Origin: Candidatus Gastranaerophilales bacterium
Lineage (GTDB): Bacteria > Cyanobacteriota > Vampirovibrionia > Gastranaerophilales > Gastranaerophilaceae
Reading direction: 5' to 3'
DNA: 64,000 bases
Assembly: GCA_944326475.1 (NCBI GenBank)
Contig: CALVEC010000008.1
Location: 22,160-86,159 of the forward strand
Position numbers and translations under genes: made by a program
Shown here: positions 17,402-25,332 of the stretch, piece by piece
Layout: the number at the start of each line of letters is the position of its first letter
Numbering within the stretch: position 1 is the first letter of the stretch
The notes under the pieces: generated by a model
Told to the model about the DNA's origin: nothing
Seen by the model: only the letters and a program-made list of their open reading frames with translations
The model's database searches: none

Positions 17402-17647
17402 CTAGTTTGCTTTTTCTACGATTTGAGCAACATTCCAGCGTTTTGCGCCTGAAATGGGTTTTGATTCCACAATTCTCACTACGTCGCCTACACCGCAAGC
17501 ATTTTCTGCATCATGTGCTTTATAGTTTTTTGTAGTTTCTATAATCTTGTGGTATTTAGGGTGCTTGTTGTATTCTGCCACTTTAACAACGGCAGTTTTA
17601 TCCATTTTGTTGCTAATTACAACACCTTGTTTTTCTTTCTTCGGCAT
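17402..17647 (-). CDS. rpsQ: Small-subunit ribosomal protein S17 (uS17)
   Basis: 81 residues; S17 is a primary 16S rRNA-binding protein with an OB fold. The motifs GVVISNKMDKTAVVKV, HPKYHKIIETTKNYKAHD and VGDVVRIVESKPIS are diagnostic. It starts 1 nt after the rpmC stop codon, and its ribosome-binding site lies inside rpmC. Confidence 0.97.
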   Translation of the reverse strand: MPKKEKQGVVISNKMDKTAVVKVAEYNKHPKYHKIIETTKNYKAHDAENACGVGDVVRIVESKPISGAKRWNVAQIVEKAN

Positions 17648-17648
17648 C

Positions 17649-17843
17649 TTACTTTACCTCTGACTTTTCTTTAATAACTGTCTTAGCCTGAGCAATGACT
17701 GTTCTGAGTTTTCCGATTTCAGCAGTGTTTTCGAGTTTCTGCAAAGCTTTTTGCATTCTCAAATCCAAAAGCTGTTTTTTGGAATCTTTAATCAGTTCTA
17801 AAAGCTCATCTATAGATTTTTCTCTGATTTCTTGTAACTTCAT
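17649..17843 (-). CDS. rpmC: Large-subunit ribosomal protein L29 (uL29)
   Basis: 64 residues; L29 is a small helical hairpin near the peptide exit tunnel that helps form the trigger factor and SRP docking site. It starts MKLQEIREKSIDELLELIKD and contains the typical QKALQKLENTAEIGKLRTVIA. It is tightly coupled to rpsQ. Confidence 0.96.
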   Translation of the reverse strand: MKLQEIREKSIDELLELIKDSKKQLLDLRMQKALQKLENTAEIGKLRTVIAQAKTVIKEKSEVK

Positions 17844-17928
17844 TTTTTTGTCCTTATAGTTTTTTAATTATTTTCCTCACCGGCAGGAGAGGGGGCAAAA
17901 AGTATCCGTTAAGATTAGACCGAACGGA

Positions 17929-18351
17929 TTAAGCTTCAGCCTGTGCTTCTTTTTCAATAACTTTCACTTTGATAGGAAGTTTTTGTGCAGCAAGCTCAAG
18001 AGCTTCTATAGCTGTTTCTCTGACAGGGAAGTCGATTTCAAACAACACTCTGTTAGGTTTAACAACAGCTACCCAGTATTCCGGAGAGCCTTTACCCTTA
18101 CCCATACGAGTTTCAGCAGGTTTTGCAGTAATGGGTTTGTCAGGGAAAATTTTAATCCAGACGTTACCGCCTCTTTTAATGTTACGTGTCATAGCACGTC
18201 TTGCTGCTTCTATTTGTCTTGAGGTAATCCAGGCAGGTTCACAGGCAATCAAACCGAATGAACCGAACTCGAGTTTTGTACCGCGAGTTTCGTGACCTTT
18301 TCTGTTACCTTTCATTTTTTTACGATATTTAGTTTTTTTGGGCATTAACAT
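17929..18351 (-). CDS. rplP: Large-subunit ribosomal protein L16 (uL16)
   Basis: 140 residues; L16 organises the A-site tRNA region of the 50S subunit. The start [15 protein letters not shown] matches the family and follows AGGAG. Other signatures are [20 protein letters not shown] and [20 protein letters not shown]. It lies between rpsC and rpmC as in most bacteria. Confidence 0.98.
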   Translation of the reverse strand: MLMPKKTKYRKKMKGNRKGHETRGTKLEFGSFGLIACEPAWITSRQIEAARRAMTRNIKRGGNVWIKIFPDKPITAKPAETRMGKGKGSPEYWVAVVKPNRVLFEIDFPVRETAIEALELAAQKLPIKVKVIEKEAQAEA

Positions 18352-18381
18352 TTTTGTTTTTCGCTCCTAATTATTATTAAC

Positions 18382-19113
18382 TTATTCTTCAGTTTGAACG
18401 GCTTTTCTTCTTCTTCTGCCGCCGACGGGTTTTTCTTCAGTACCTGTAGCTTTTTTAGTCTTTACGTTGCTGTCAGCTTTTTCACCCGGCATAAGGTTTC
18501 CTTTGAAAATCCAAACCTTAACGCCGATTTTACCCATGATTGTGTCAGCTTCAGCAAAACCGTAGTCAACATCAGCTCTCAAAGTCTGCAGAGGGATTCT
18601 GCCTTCTTTAACCCATTCGCTTCTGGCGATTTCTGCACCGCCCAAACGTCCGGATACCATAATTTTGATACCTTGAACACCTGACCTCATTGTTCTTTGA
18701 ACAGCTTGCTTCATAGCGCGTCTGAACGCAATACGTTTTTCAAGCTGGAGAGCAATTGATTCAGAAACGAGTTGAGCGTCTGCGTCAATTCTTGCAACTT
18801 CAACAACGTCAATTGAAACTGTTCTCTTAACGAGTTTTGCTACATCATTTCTCAAATCATCAATACCTTGACCGCCTCTGCCGACCACGATACCGGGTTT
18901 TGCAGTAACAACGGTGATATTTACGTTTTGAGCTTTTCTGGCAATCAAGATTTTTGATATGCCGGCTGTGTATAATCTTTTCTTAATATATTTTCTGATT
19001 TTTTTGTCTTCAGCAACGAACTCCGGGTAATCTTTCTTTTTTGCAAACCATGTGCTTTCCCAAGGTTCGATAATTCCGACTCTAAATCCTTTTGGATGTG
19101 TTTTCTGTCCCAA
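18382..19113 (-). CDS. rpsC: Small-subunit ribosomal protein S3 (uS3)
   Basis: 243 residues; S3 lines the mRNA entry channel and contributes to helicase activity. The start MGQKTHPKGFRVGI is standard. A KH domain with VVGRGGQGIDDLRNDVAKL lies at about 70-95, followed by RRAMKQAVQRTMRSGVQGIK and LPRADVDYGFAEA-type sequence (LQTLRADVDYGFAEADTI). The basic C-terminal tail (GGRRRRKAV) is longer than average. Confidence 0.97.
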   Translation of the reverse strand: MGQKTHPKGFRVGIIEPWESTWFAKKKDYPEFVAEDKKIRKYIKKRLYTAGISKILIARKAQNVNITVVTAKPGIVVGRGGQGIDDLRNDVAKLVKRTVSIDVVEVARIDADAQLVSESIALQLEKRIAFRRAMKQAVQRTMRSGVQGIKIMVSGRLGGAEIARSEWVKEGRIPLQTLRADVDYGFAEADTIMGKIGVKVWIFKGNLMPGEKADSNVKTKKATGTEEKPVGGRRRRKAVQTEE

Positions 19114-19124
19114 GGTAAGCCTCC

Positions 19125-19463
19125 TTAATTATTACTACTTAATTTTACTGTCAAATGAGAAGTACGCTTTAGCCTTCTGTAGATTCTTCCCTGAGCTCTC
19201 GGCTTACCTCTTTTATAAGTTTTGCTTTCGTCAGCAAATATTTCTGAAACTTTCAGGTCGCTTGCGCTTGCGCCGAATTTTTCATTGGCATTGGCAATAG
19301 CGGCGATTAAGTTCTGTTCGACCACTCTTGCTGCAAAATACGGCATAAATTTCAGAATTCTTGCTGCTTCCAAGACGGATTTGCCTCTTACCTCGTTAAT
19401 TACGCGGCGCAATTTACGGGCAGGCATTTGTATATTCGTTTGTTTTGCCATTGATTCTTGCAT
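19125..19463 (-). CDS. rplV: Large-subunit ribosomal protein L22 (uL22)
   Basis: 112 residues; L22 extends a beta hairpin into the exit tunnel. Key segments are ARKLRRVINEVRGKSVLEA at the start and KRGKPRAQGRIYRRLKRTSH in the hairpin and tail. AAGGAAG precedes the first ATG. It begins 3 nt after the rpsS stop. Confidence 0.96.
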   Translation of the reverse strand: MQESMAKQTNIQMPARKLRRVINEVRGKSVLEAARILKFMPYFAARVVEQNLIAAIANANEKFGASASDLKVSEIFADESKTYKRGKPRAQGRIYRRLKRTSHLTVKLSSNN

Positions 19464-19466
19464 AAT

Positions 19467-19748
19467 TTACTTCCTTTTTGCCGTTTTATCCTGGCCTGCG
19501 TGGCCTCTAAACATTCTTGTAGGTGCAAATTCACCTAATTTATGACCAACCATTTGTTCAGTAACATAAACCGGTACGTGGCTTTTTCCGTTGTGAACAG
19601 CGATTGTGTGACCGAGCATGTCGGGTACAATCATTGATGCTCTTGACCAAGTTTTTATTACTTTTTTCTCTCCAGCTTCGTTCATTTTAGCGATTTTTTT
19701 CTGAAGTGATTCTTGTACAAATGGACCTTTTTTTAGCGAACGAGCCAT
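19467..19748 (-). CDS. rpsS: Small-subunit ribosomal protein S19 (uS19)
   Basis: 93 residues, the standard length. S19 sits in the 30S head with S13. The motifs [37 protein letters not shown] and [18 protein letters not shown] are diagnostic. Canonical place between rplB and rplV. Confidence 0.98.
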   Translation of the reverse strand: MARSLKKGPFVQESLQKKIAKMNEAGEKKVIKTWSRASMIVPDMLGHTIAVHNGKSHVPVYVTEQMVGHKLGEFAPTRMFRGHAGQDKTAKRK

Positions 19749-19766
19749 TCATTATCTCCTTACTTA

Positions 19767-20594
19767 TTAACGTTTTCTGCCTCTGACGATGTATTTGTCA
19801 GAATGTTTGTTAGATTTTCTAGTCTTGTAACCAAGAGCCGGTTTGCCCCATGGAGTTTTCGGGTGTCCGCCGGGACCGGTTTTACCTTCACCACCACCGT
19901 GCGGGTGATCGCAAGGGTTCATTGTAACACCGCGGACAGTCGGTCTGATACCGAGATATCTTTTTCTGCCGGCTTTTCCGAGTGACAAGTTTTTGAACTC
20001 TGAGTTTCCGAGAACGCCGATTGTTGCAAGACATTCTTTTCTAATCATTCTCATTTCAGAGCTGGGCATTTTAAGAGTAACGTAGTTGCCCTCTTTCGCC
20101 ATCAACTGTGCAGCACCACCAGCCGTACGAACGAGTTTTGCACCGCGACCGGGAATCATTTCAATGTTATGCACCATGGTACCTAACGGAATGAGTTCCA
20201 AAGGAAGCGCGTTACCTGTATTAATTTCCGCATTCGGACCGGATACGATAGTATCACCTACATTAAGGTTTTGAGGTGTCAAAATATATCTCTTTTCACC
20301 ATCGGCATAGAATACGAGTGAAATTCTTACGTTTCTGTTCGGATCGTACTCGATAGTTTTTACAACACCGGGTACACCGAATTTTTCGCGTTTAAAATCA
20401 ATAACGCGGTAAGATCTTTTTGCACCGCCGCCTTTGTGACGACAAGTGATTCTGCCGGTATTATTTCTTCCGGCTGTTCTTTTCAGCGCTTTCACCAGCG
20501 GTTTGTGGGGAGCTGACGCAGTGAGTTCGGAGAAATCACTTTTGGTCATTCCTCTTTGTCCCGGTGAAGTCGGATTAATTTTCTTTATAGCCAT
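19767..20594 (-). CDS. rplB: Large-subunit ribosomal protein L2 (uL2)
   Basis: 275 residues; L2 is a primary 23S rRNA binder needed for subunit joining and peptidyl transfer. Signatures include [39 protein letters not shown] and the highly conserved tail containing [19 protein letters not shown] 120-nt spacer with GC-rich inverted repeats separates it from rplW. Confidence 0.98.
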   Translation of the reverse strand: MAIKKINPTSPGQRGMTKSDFSELTASAPHKPLVKALKRTAGRNNTGRITCRHKGGGAKRSYRVIDFKREKFGVPGVVKTIEYDPNRNVRISLVFYADGEKRYILTPQNLNVGDTIVSGPNAEINTGNALPLELIPLGTMVHNIEMIPGRGAKLVRTAGGAAQLMAKEGNYVTLKMPSSEMRMIRKECLATIGVLGNSEFKNLSLGKAGRKRYLGIRPTVRGVTMNPCDHPHGGGEGKTGPGGHPKTPWGKPALGYKTRKSNKHSDKYIVRGRKR

Positions 20595-20714
20595 TTTTTG
20601 CTCCTGTTTTCTAAGGATTTACCTAATCTAGTGGTGCAACGCCGTCGGCTCAACGCAGCCGGCAGCTGCTCACTTTTTCAATGGTCTGCTTAACCATCGG
20701 CATTTCAGCCACCG

Positions 20715-21023
20715 TTAAGCTCCAATTAATTCATTAAGCGGTTCGCCTTCAATCGTGACAATTGCTTTTTTGCCGGATTGAGTACGCCCCGTTGTGTAGC
20801 CGACTCTTTTTGCGTGAGACGGAACATACACTGTTCTTACTTTTGTAACTTTTCTTCCGGGGAATGCAAGTTCTACTGCCTGCGCAATTTCAACTTTTGT
20901 TGCGTCTTTTACAACTTCAAAAGTGTACTGCTGGAGAGTAGTTGCTTCCATGGATTTTTCTGTGATTATAGGTCTTTTGATAATATCGTATAATCTTTCA
21001 GTGTTGTTTTTAATCTTGCTCAT
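20715..21023 (-). CDS. rplW: Large-subunit ribosomal protein L23 (uL23)
   Basis: 102 residues; L23 surrounds the tunnel exit and anchors trigger factor and SRP. Recognised by IIKRPIITEKSMEATTLQQY, FPGRKVTKVRTVYVPSHAKR and the C-terminal KKAIVTIEGEPL. Its start overlaps the rplD stop, so the two are coupled. Confidence 0.96.
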   Translation of the reverse strand: MSKIKNNTERLYDIIKRPIITEKSMEATTLQQYTFEVVKDATKVEIAQAVELAFPGRKVTKVRTVYVPSHAKRVGYTTGRTQSGKKAIVTIEGEPLNELIGA

Positions 21024-21658
21024 TATTTTGACAACCTCTCAGTTATTTCTGTAATTGCAGCTTCTGTAATAATTACGTTGTCTGCTTCCAGTAAGTCTTT
21101 TACGTTCAGGTTTGAAGGAAGAATGATTTTTACATTCGGTAAATTTCTTGCAGAGAGTTCAAGGTAAGCATTTTCAGCTGCTTTTACGTCTGCAATGATA
21201 AGGATTTTTCCTTCAACTTTTAATGCCTTCAGAGTTTCAGCCATTAATTTTGTTTTGGGTTCTTTGATTTCAGAGAAATCTTTAACAAGAACCGTCTGTT
21301 CAATTCTTGCTGAAAGAGCTGACTTGAGAGCAAGTCTTCTGGCTTTCTGCGGCATAGAGAAGCTGTAGTCTCTCGGTTTGGGTCCAAAGATTACACCGCC
21401 GCCTGCAAACAGAGGTGATCTGATAGAACCGGCTCTGGCTCTGCCTGTACCTTTTTGTTTCCAGGGTTTTCTGCCGCCGCCTGAAACTTCTGCTCTGGTT
21501 TTTGTAGATGCATTGCCTGCTCTGCCGTTGTTCAACTGTCTTCTGAGAGCGAGGTGCATAACATGCAGATTGGGTTCAACGCCAAAAACTTTTTCGTCAA
21601 GCGCTATCTGCCCTACTGCATTTCCGTTTGTGCTTAATATTGAAACTTCTTTTGTCAT
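21023..21658 (-). CDS. rplD: Large-subunit ribosomal protein L4 (uL4)
   Basis: 211 residues; L4 reaches into the exit tunnel and, in E. coli, autoregulates the S10 operon. The loop carries RAEVSGGGRKPWKQKGTGRA and GSIRSPLFAGGGVIFGPKPR, which identify the family. The C-terminal globular part ends DNVIITEAAITEITERL. Coupled to rplW by overlap. Confidence 0.97.
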   Translation of the reverse strand: MTKEVSILSTNGNAVGQIALDEKVFGVEPNLHVMHLALRRQLNNGRAGNASTKTRAEVSGGGRKPWKQKGTGRARAGSIRSPLFAGGGVIFGPKPRDYSFSMPQKARRLALKSALSARIEQTVLVKDFSEIKEPKTKLMAETLKALKVEGKILIIADVKAAENAYLELSARNLPNVKIILPSNLNVKDLLEADNVIITEAAITEITERLSK

Positions 21659-21695
21659 TTTTTATAACCTCAATTATATTTATGGGAGTTACCCG

Positions 21696-22352
21696 TTAAT
21701 TCCATTTTGTTCTGGCAGGAACGACTGTTACCATCTTGCCCTCGGGTCCGGGTACGGAACCTTTCACGAGAAGCAGATTGTTTTCGCTGTCAACTTTAAC
21801 AACAGAAAGTTTTGTGATAGTAACTTTTTCGTTGCCCATATTACCGGCCATGCGTTTTCCTTTGATAACTCTGCTCGGAGTAGTACCGGCGCCGATAGAA
21901 CCGGGTTCTCTGTGGTTTTTAGAACCGTGACCCATAGGTCCTCTGCCGAAGTTCCATCTTTTTACGGTACCCTGAAAACCTTTACCGATAGACTTTCCTG
22001 TAACATCAACTTTTTCGATGTTTTCAAGAATAGACAAATCAATAGTCTGTCCTACTTTATATTCGTTGGAATTTTCGACTCTAAATTCCTGCAAATGTCT
22101 GAAGTTATCGAGTCCGTTTTTCGCAAAATGTCCGATTTGAGCCTTAGTAAGGTGTTTTTCCTTAGCAGGTTCAAAGCCAACCTGAATTGCGTTATATCCG
22201 TCAGTCTCCTCGGTTTTAACCTGAGTAACTGTTAAAGGATCAACTTTGATAACGGTGACAGGAATAGCAAGCCCTTGTTCGTCAAAGACCTGTGTCATTC
22301 CAAGTTTTTTACCTATTACTCCCAATCTGGAAGATTTTCCTTTAGTGGTCAT
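21696..22352 (-). CDS. rplC: Large-subunit ribosomal protein L3 (uL3)
   Basis: 218 residues; L3 initiates 50S assembly and reaches the peptidyl transferase centre. Typical segments are GVIGKKLGMTQVFDEQGLAI, GKGFQGTVKRWNFGRGPMGH and GSKNHREPGSIGAGTTPSRV. AAGGAGAAAGG precedes the ATG. A 166-nt spacer with two GC-rich hairpins separates it from rpsJ. Confidence 0.98.
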   Translation of the reverse strand: MTTKGKSSRLGVIGKKLGMTQVFDEQGLAIPVTVIKVDPLTVTQVKTEETDGYNAIQVGFEPAKEKHLTKAQIGHFAKNGLDNFRHLQEFRVENSNEYKVGQTIDLSILENIEKVDVTGKSIGKGFQGTVKRWNFGRGPMGHGSKNHREPGSIGAGTTPSRVIKGKRMAGNMGNEKVTITKLSVVKVDSENNLLLVKGSVPGPEGKMVTVVPARTKWN

Positions 22353-22394
22353 TTCTTACCTTTCTCCTTGTGAGCGCTACCTAGTTACTTGTTT

Positions 22395-22429
22395 CGGAGG
22401 GATTCCTCCGGGCTCTTGTTTCGAGCCCT
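22395..22429 (-). promoter_or_regulatory. Two adjacent hairpins in the rpsJ-rplC spacer
   Basis: On the transcribed strand, GGGCTC-GAAACAA-GAGCCC is followed immediately by CGGAGG-AAT-CCCTCCG, about 45 nt before rplC. There is no T-run, so they are not classical terminators. They may be processing sites or autoregulatory protein-binding sites. Confidence 0.5.
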
Positions 22430-22518
22430 GTAGATCACATTCAATCTATATTCAATTGTATGTGTTATTAGTTTCGTATCTCTTTTCGCATGCACAAACC
22501 GCAGCACGGTCATACAGC

Positions 22519-22839
22519 TTAGAGCTTTACTTCAATATCTACACCTGCCGGCAAATCCATTCTGCTGAGTTCTTCAGTAGTTTGTTGAGTCGGATCATAG
22601 ATATCGATAATTCTTTTGTGGATTCTCATTTCAAAATGTTCTCTTGATTTTTTGTCCACGTGAGGTGATCTTAAAACGCAGTATAATCTTCTTTTTGTCG
22701 GCAAAGGAATAGGACCTGCCACCTTTGCGTCAGTTCTTTTTGCTGTTTCGACGATTTTTTCTGCTGAAACATCAATAAGTTTATGATCATATGCTTTTAA
22801 GCAAACTCTGATTCTTTGTCTTTTTTGAGATGTACTCAT
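22519..22839 (-). CDS. rpsJ: Small-subunit ribosomal protein S10 (uS10)
   Basis: 106 residues; S10 sits in the 30S head and doubles as the antitermination factor NusE. Typical sequence is [38 protein letters not shown] and [20 protein letters not shown]. It is the first gene of the ribosomal operon; rpsL, rpsG, fusA and tuf, often found just upstream, are not in this window. Confidence 0.98.
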   Translation of the reverse strand: MSTSQKRQRIRVCLKAYDHKLIDVSAEKIVETAKRTDAKVAGPIPLPTKRRLYCVLRSPHVDKKSREHFEMRIHKRIIDIYDPTQQTTEELSRMDLPAGVDIEVKL

Positions 22840-22919
22840 TTGTTATACTTCCTTTGCTTTCAACTTAGTGTTTCATTTTGTTGCAGAGTGCGGAGGGAAT
22901 TATATGCGGCAAACTTATT

Positions 22920-23017
22920 TTGAACTCAGGCGTAAAGCCTTTTTCTATCTGCACACTCTAAAGCTGTTTTGAACTTTGGCGCAAAGCCTTATTCTATCTG
23001 CAAGCCCTAAAGCTGAT
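22920..23017 (-). repeat. Tandem 48-nt repeat in the S10-operon leader
   Basis: Two imperfect copies (about 22922-22969 and 22970-23017) share AACT..GGCG.AAAGCC, TTCTATCTGCA and CTAAAGCTG. On the transcribed strand each contains a small hairpin built on GGCTTT-CGCC. They lie between the likely promoter and rpsJ, in an untranslated leader of about 200 nt. Confidence 0.6.
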
Positions 23018-23049
23018 TTTTACACCTATACGTGCCCCCACGCTAGTGC

Positions 23050-23085
23050 ATTATATAACTTATATTAAACATAACCGCACGTCAA
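23050..23085 (-). promoter_or_regulatory. Probable promoter of the S10-spc operon
   Basis: On the minus strand TTGACG (23080-23085) is followed by TATAAG at 15-bp spacing and by a perfect TATAAT (23050-23055) at 24 bp. The exact -10 is therefore uncertain. No other promoter-like sequence is evident nearer to rpsJ. Confidence 0.45.
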
Positions 23086-23219
23086 CTGTATTTTTTAAAA
23101 ATTGTATCAAAATTGTAATAATTAAGGTTTTCATACAATTAAGCATTCACCAAAGCACAAAAAAGGACAACGAATGCAAAGGTCGGCGGGGTGGTTATAT
23201 GCGTGAAACAGAAACTATT

Positions 23220-23305
23220 GTCATGCTGAAGCGCAGGACGTTTGTGTCCACGTCAATATCTCCATGTTCAGCATCTTACCGGCGCGGCGTATAGCGCAAA
23301 ATACG
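23220..23305 (+). repeat. 151-bp inverted-repeat element, truncated copy
   Basis: It begins with the terminal repeat GTCATGCTGAAGCG, like the full copy at 23609, and runs into GCATCTTACCGGCGCGGCG. It then passes into the ~300-bp composite core instead of completing the element. Preceded by an AAAGGTCGGCGGGGTGG segment that is repeated before the next copy. Confidence 0.8.
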
Positions 23306-23759
23306 GAATTAAGTTAAAAGCTAAAAAATACGATTATAGTTACATGTTCCACCCATTCTTTGACGCAAAGAACGGGTGGAGCCTAAGAAACCTTCCGACC
23401 TGCTGCGCCGCTCATACAGAAAGTAAATTGCACCCGAGTCTCATAACTCGCAGCCCATATTTGCGCGAAAAATCATAAACATATAAAAAACCTTGAAAAT
23501 AACTACGGGCTGCTCAGACAGATGAGACTAATCGTTGTTTAATTAACTTTCTGTAATTCGCTATGCAAAGGTCGGCGGGGTTGCTATATGCGTGAAACAG
23601 AAACTATTGTCATGCTGAAGCGCAGGACGTTTGTGCCCGCTTCAATATCTCCATGTTCAGCATCTTACCGGCGCGGCGTTTAGCGCAAAACGCCAAGTGT
23701 GTAAGTTCCTGAACACACACTATTATCCCTGCGCCACCGATTTATCGCTTAAGGATGAC
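23260..23759 (+). repeat. Left arm of a ~500-bp composite inverted repeat
   Basis: Consists of a truncated 151-bp element, a ~300-bp core (contains the hairpin CCACCCATTCTTTG-ACG-CAAAGAACGGGTGG) and a full 151-bp element. It is nearly identical, in inverted orientation, to 29237-29745. The ORF crossing it is a by-product and shows no ribosome-binding site. Confidence 0.85.
23609..23759 (+). repeat. 151-bp MITE-like element, full copy A
   Basis: Starts GTCATGCTGAAGCG and ends CGCTTAAGGATGAC, near-perfect terminal inverted repeats. Internal hairpins include TTCAGCATCTTAC pairing with GTAAGTTCCTGAA. Same length as full copies at 29237-29387 and 63800-63950, which lie in the opposite orientation. 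Confidence 0.88.
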
Positions 23760-23910
23760 ACATCATTATGAATAAAATTTCATAGACCTTGCGGCTGGAA
23801 AATTTTGAAGATAAACGGAAGTATCCACGGCACAATTGACTATATGAAATAGTTGACTACAGAAAAAATTTTATAATAGAATATGTTTAAACAGACTTGG
23901 TAATTTTAGT

Positions 23911-24567
23911 ATGAAAAGCAGAATAACGGCAAAAGAAGCAATAAATCTTATAAAAGACGGTGCAACAATTATGGTCGGCGGTTTTTTAAGCTGCGGAGCG
24001 CCGTCGTGCCTTATCGATGAACTGGCAAATCGTAAAATATCCAATCTCACAATGATTTCTAACGATACCACATACCCTGACGCCGACAAAGGCAAGCTTA
24101 TAGTAAATAAACAGGTTAAAAAACTTATAACCTCCCATATCGGCACAAATCCCGAAACAGGGAAACAAATGCATTCCGGCGAATTAGAAGTTGAACTTGT
24201 TCCGATGGGGACTCTTATTGAGAGAATAAGGGCTAAAGGAACCGGACTTGGCGGTATCCTTACTCCGACAGGTGTCGGCACTGTGATTGAAAAAAACAAG
24301 CAGACAATGATTGTGGACGGCAAAAAATTTATTTTTGAAAAGCCTATTGGCGCTGATTTTGCGCTGATTTACGGAACAAAAGTAGACAAATTCGGAAATG
24401 TTGCATACTACGGCACTACAAGAAATTTAAACACGGTTATGGCGACAGCCGCAGAGACTGTTATCGTTGAAGCTGATGAGTTTGTTGATTGTCTTGACCC
24501 TAATGATGTTATTATTCCGGGGTTGTTCATAGACTACATTGTTGTTAAGGAAGGCGGGGACAAATAA
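23911..24567 (+). CDS. 3-oxoacid/acetate CoA-transferase, alpha subunit
   Basis: 218 residues, like AtoD/ScoA (about 220). The family moves CoA between acyl-CoA and a free acid such as acetate, acetoacetate or butyrate. The opening AINLIKDGATIMVGGFLSCGAP is the characteristic glycine-rich CoA-binding start. Later segments GLGGILTPTGVGTVIE and NVAYYGTTRNLNTVMATAA are also typical. The stop codon directly abuts the beta-subunit start. Substrate specificity cannot be read from sequence; in a fermenter an acetate or butyrate role is plausible. Confidence 0.92.
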   Translation: MKSRITAKEAINLIKDGATIMVGGFLSCGAPSCLIDELANRKISNLTMISNDTTYPDADKGKLIVNKQVKKLITSHIGTNPETGKQMHSGELEVELVPMGTLIERIRAKGTGLGGILTPTGVGTVIEKNKQTMIVDGKKFIFEKPIGADFALIYGTKVDKFGNVAYYGTTRNLNTVMATAAETVIVEADEFVDCLDPNDVIIPGLFIDYIVVKEGGDK

Positions 24568-25299
24568 ATGGAACTCACTGCGGAAAAAACAGTGCAAAAA
24601 GATACACATTATGGCTCTAATCCCATCTCGAACGCCCTTGAACTCTCTAAAGATAAAATCAGAGAGATTGTGGCAAAACGTGCCGCAAAAGAGTTTAAAG
24701 AGGGTGATGTTGTGACTCTCGGAATCGGGCTTCCGACTGCTGTAGCGGACTATGTTCCCGAAAATATGCACGTTATTTTTCAGTCGGAAAACGGTCTTTT
24801 GGGTGTCGGAAAAAGCCAGCCGAAAGAAAACCCTGATACCAGAGTAATAAACGCAGGAGGCGGGTTTGTAGAAGCAAAAAAAGGCGCTTGCTTCTACGAT
24901 TCTCAGATGGCTTTTACAATGATGAGAGGCGGGCATATTGACGCTACGGTGCTTGGCGCATTGCAGGTTGATGAAGACGGAAGTCTTGCAAGCTGGGTTA
25001 TACCGGGTAAATTTGTACCGGGAATGGGCGGCTCTATGGATCTTGTTGTTGGAGCTAAGCGAGTTATAGTCGCAATGGAGCACCTTTCTAAAGGTACGGT
25101 TAAGATTGTAAAAAAATGCTCGCTGCCGCTTACGGCGTACAAAGAAGTTGATATGATTATAACGGAAAGATGTGTGTTTGATGTGCACAGCGACGGGTTG
25201 GAGCTTATTGAAATAAATCCGATGTTCTCTGTCGAAGATATAAAATCTTCCGTGACGGCTGATTTTCGTGTAAGTAAAAATTTAAAATATATGATTTAG
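24568..25299 (+). CDS. 3-oxoacid/acetate CoA-transferase, beta subunit
   Basis: 243 residues, about 20 longer at the N-terminus than typical AtoA/ScoB. The catalytic glutamate that forms the glutamyl-CoA thioester is in QSENGLLGVG. Other family motifs are GDVVTLGIGLPTAVADYV and GMGGSMDLVVGAKRVIVAME. It begins immediately after the alpha-subunit stop and is followed 33 nt later by a CoA-disulfide reductase gene, giving a three-gene CoA-related operon. Confidence 0.92.
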   Translation: MELTAEKTVQKDTHYGSNPISNALELSKDKIREIVAKRAAKEFKEGDVVTLGIGLPTAVADYVPENMHVIFQSENGLLGVGKSQPKENPDTRVINAGGGFVEAKKGACFYDSQMAFTMMRGGHIDATVLGALQVDEDGSLASWVIPGKFVPGMGGSMDLVVGAKRVIVAMEHLSKGTVKIVKKCSLPLTAYKEVDMIITERCVFDVHSDGLELIEINPMFSVEDIKSSVTADFRVSKNLKYMI

Positions 25300-25332
25300 A
25301 GCGTCTTGTCTCTGTATTTTGAAAGGAAAATT

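Noticed and set aside
23242..23478. ORF of 78 codons, similar to one at 29519-29749 on the other strand
   Set aside because: Both cross the two arms of the composite repeat. The similarity comes from DNA duplication, the frame opens inside a hairpin element and there is no ribosome-binding site.
23160..23760. CRISPR-like array
   Set aside because: The repeats are long, few, unevenly spaced and differ in orientation across the window; no cas genes are present.
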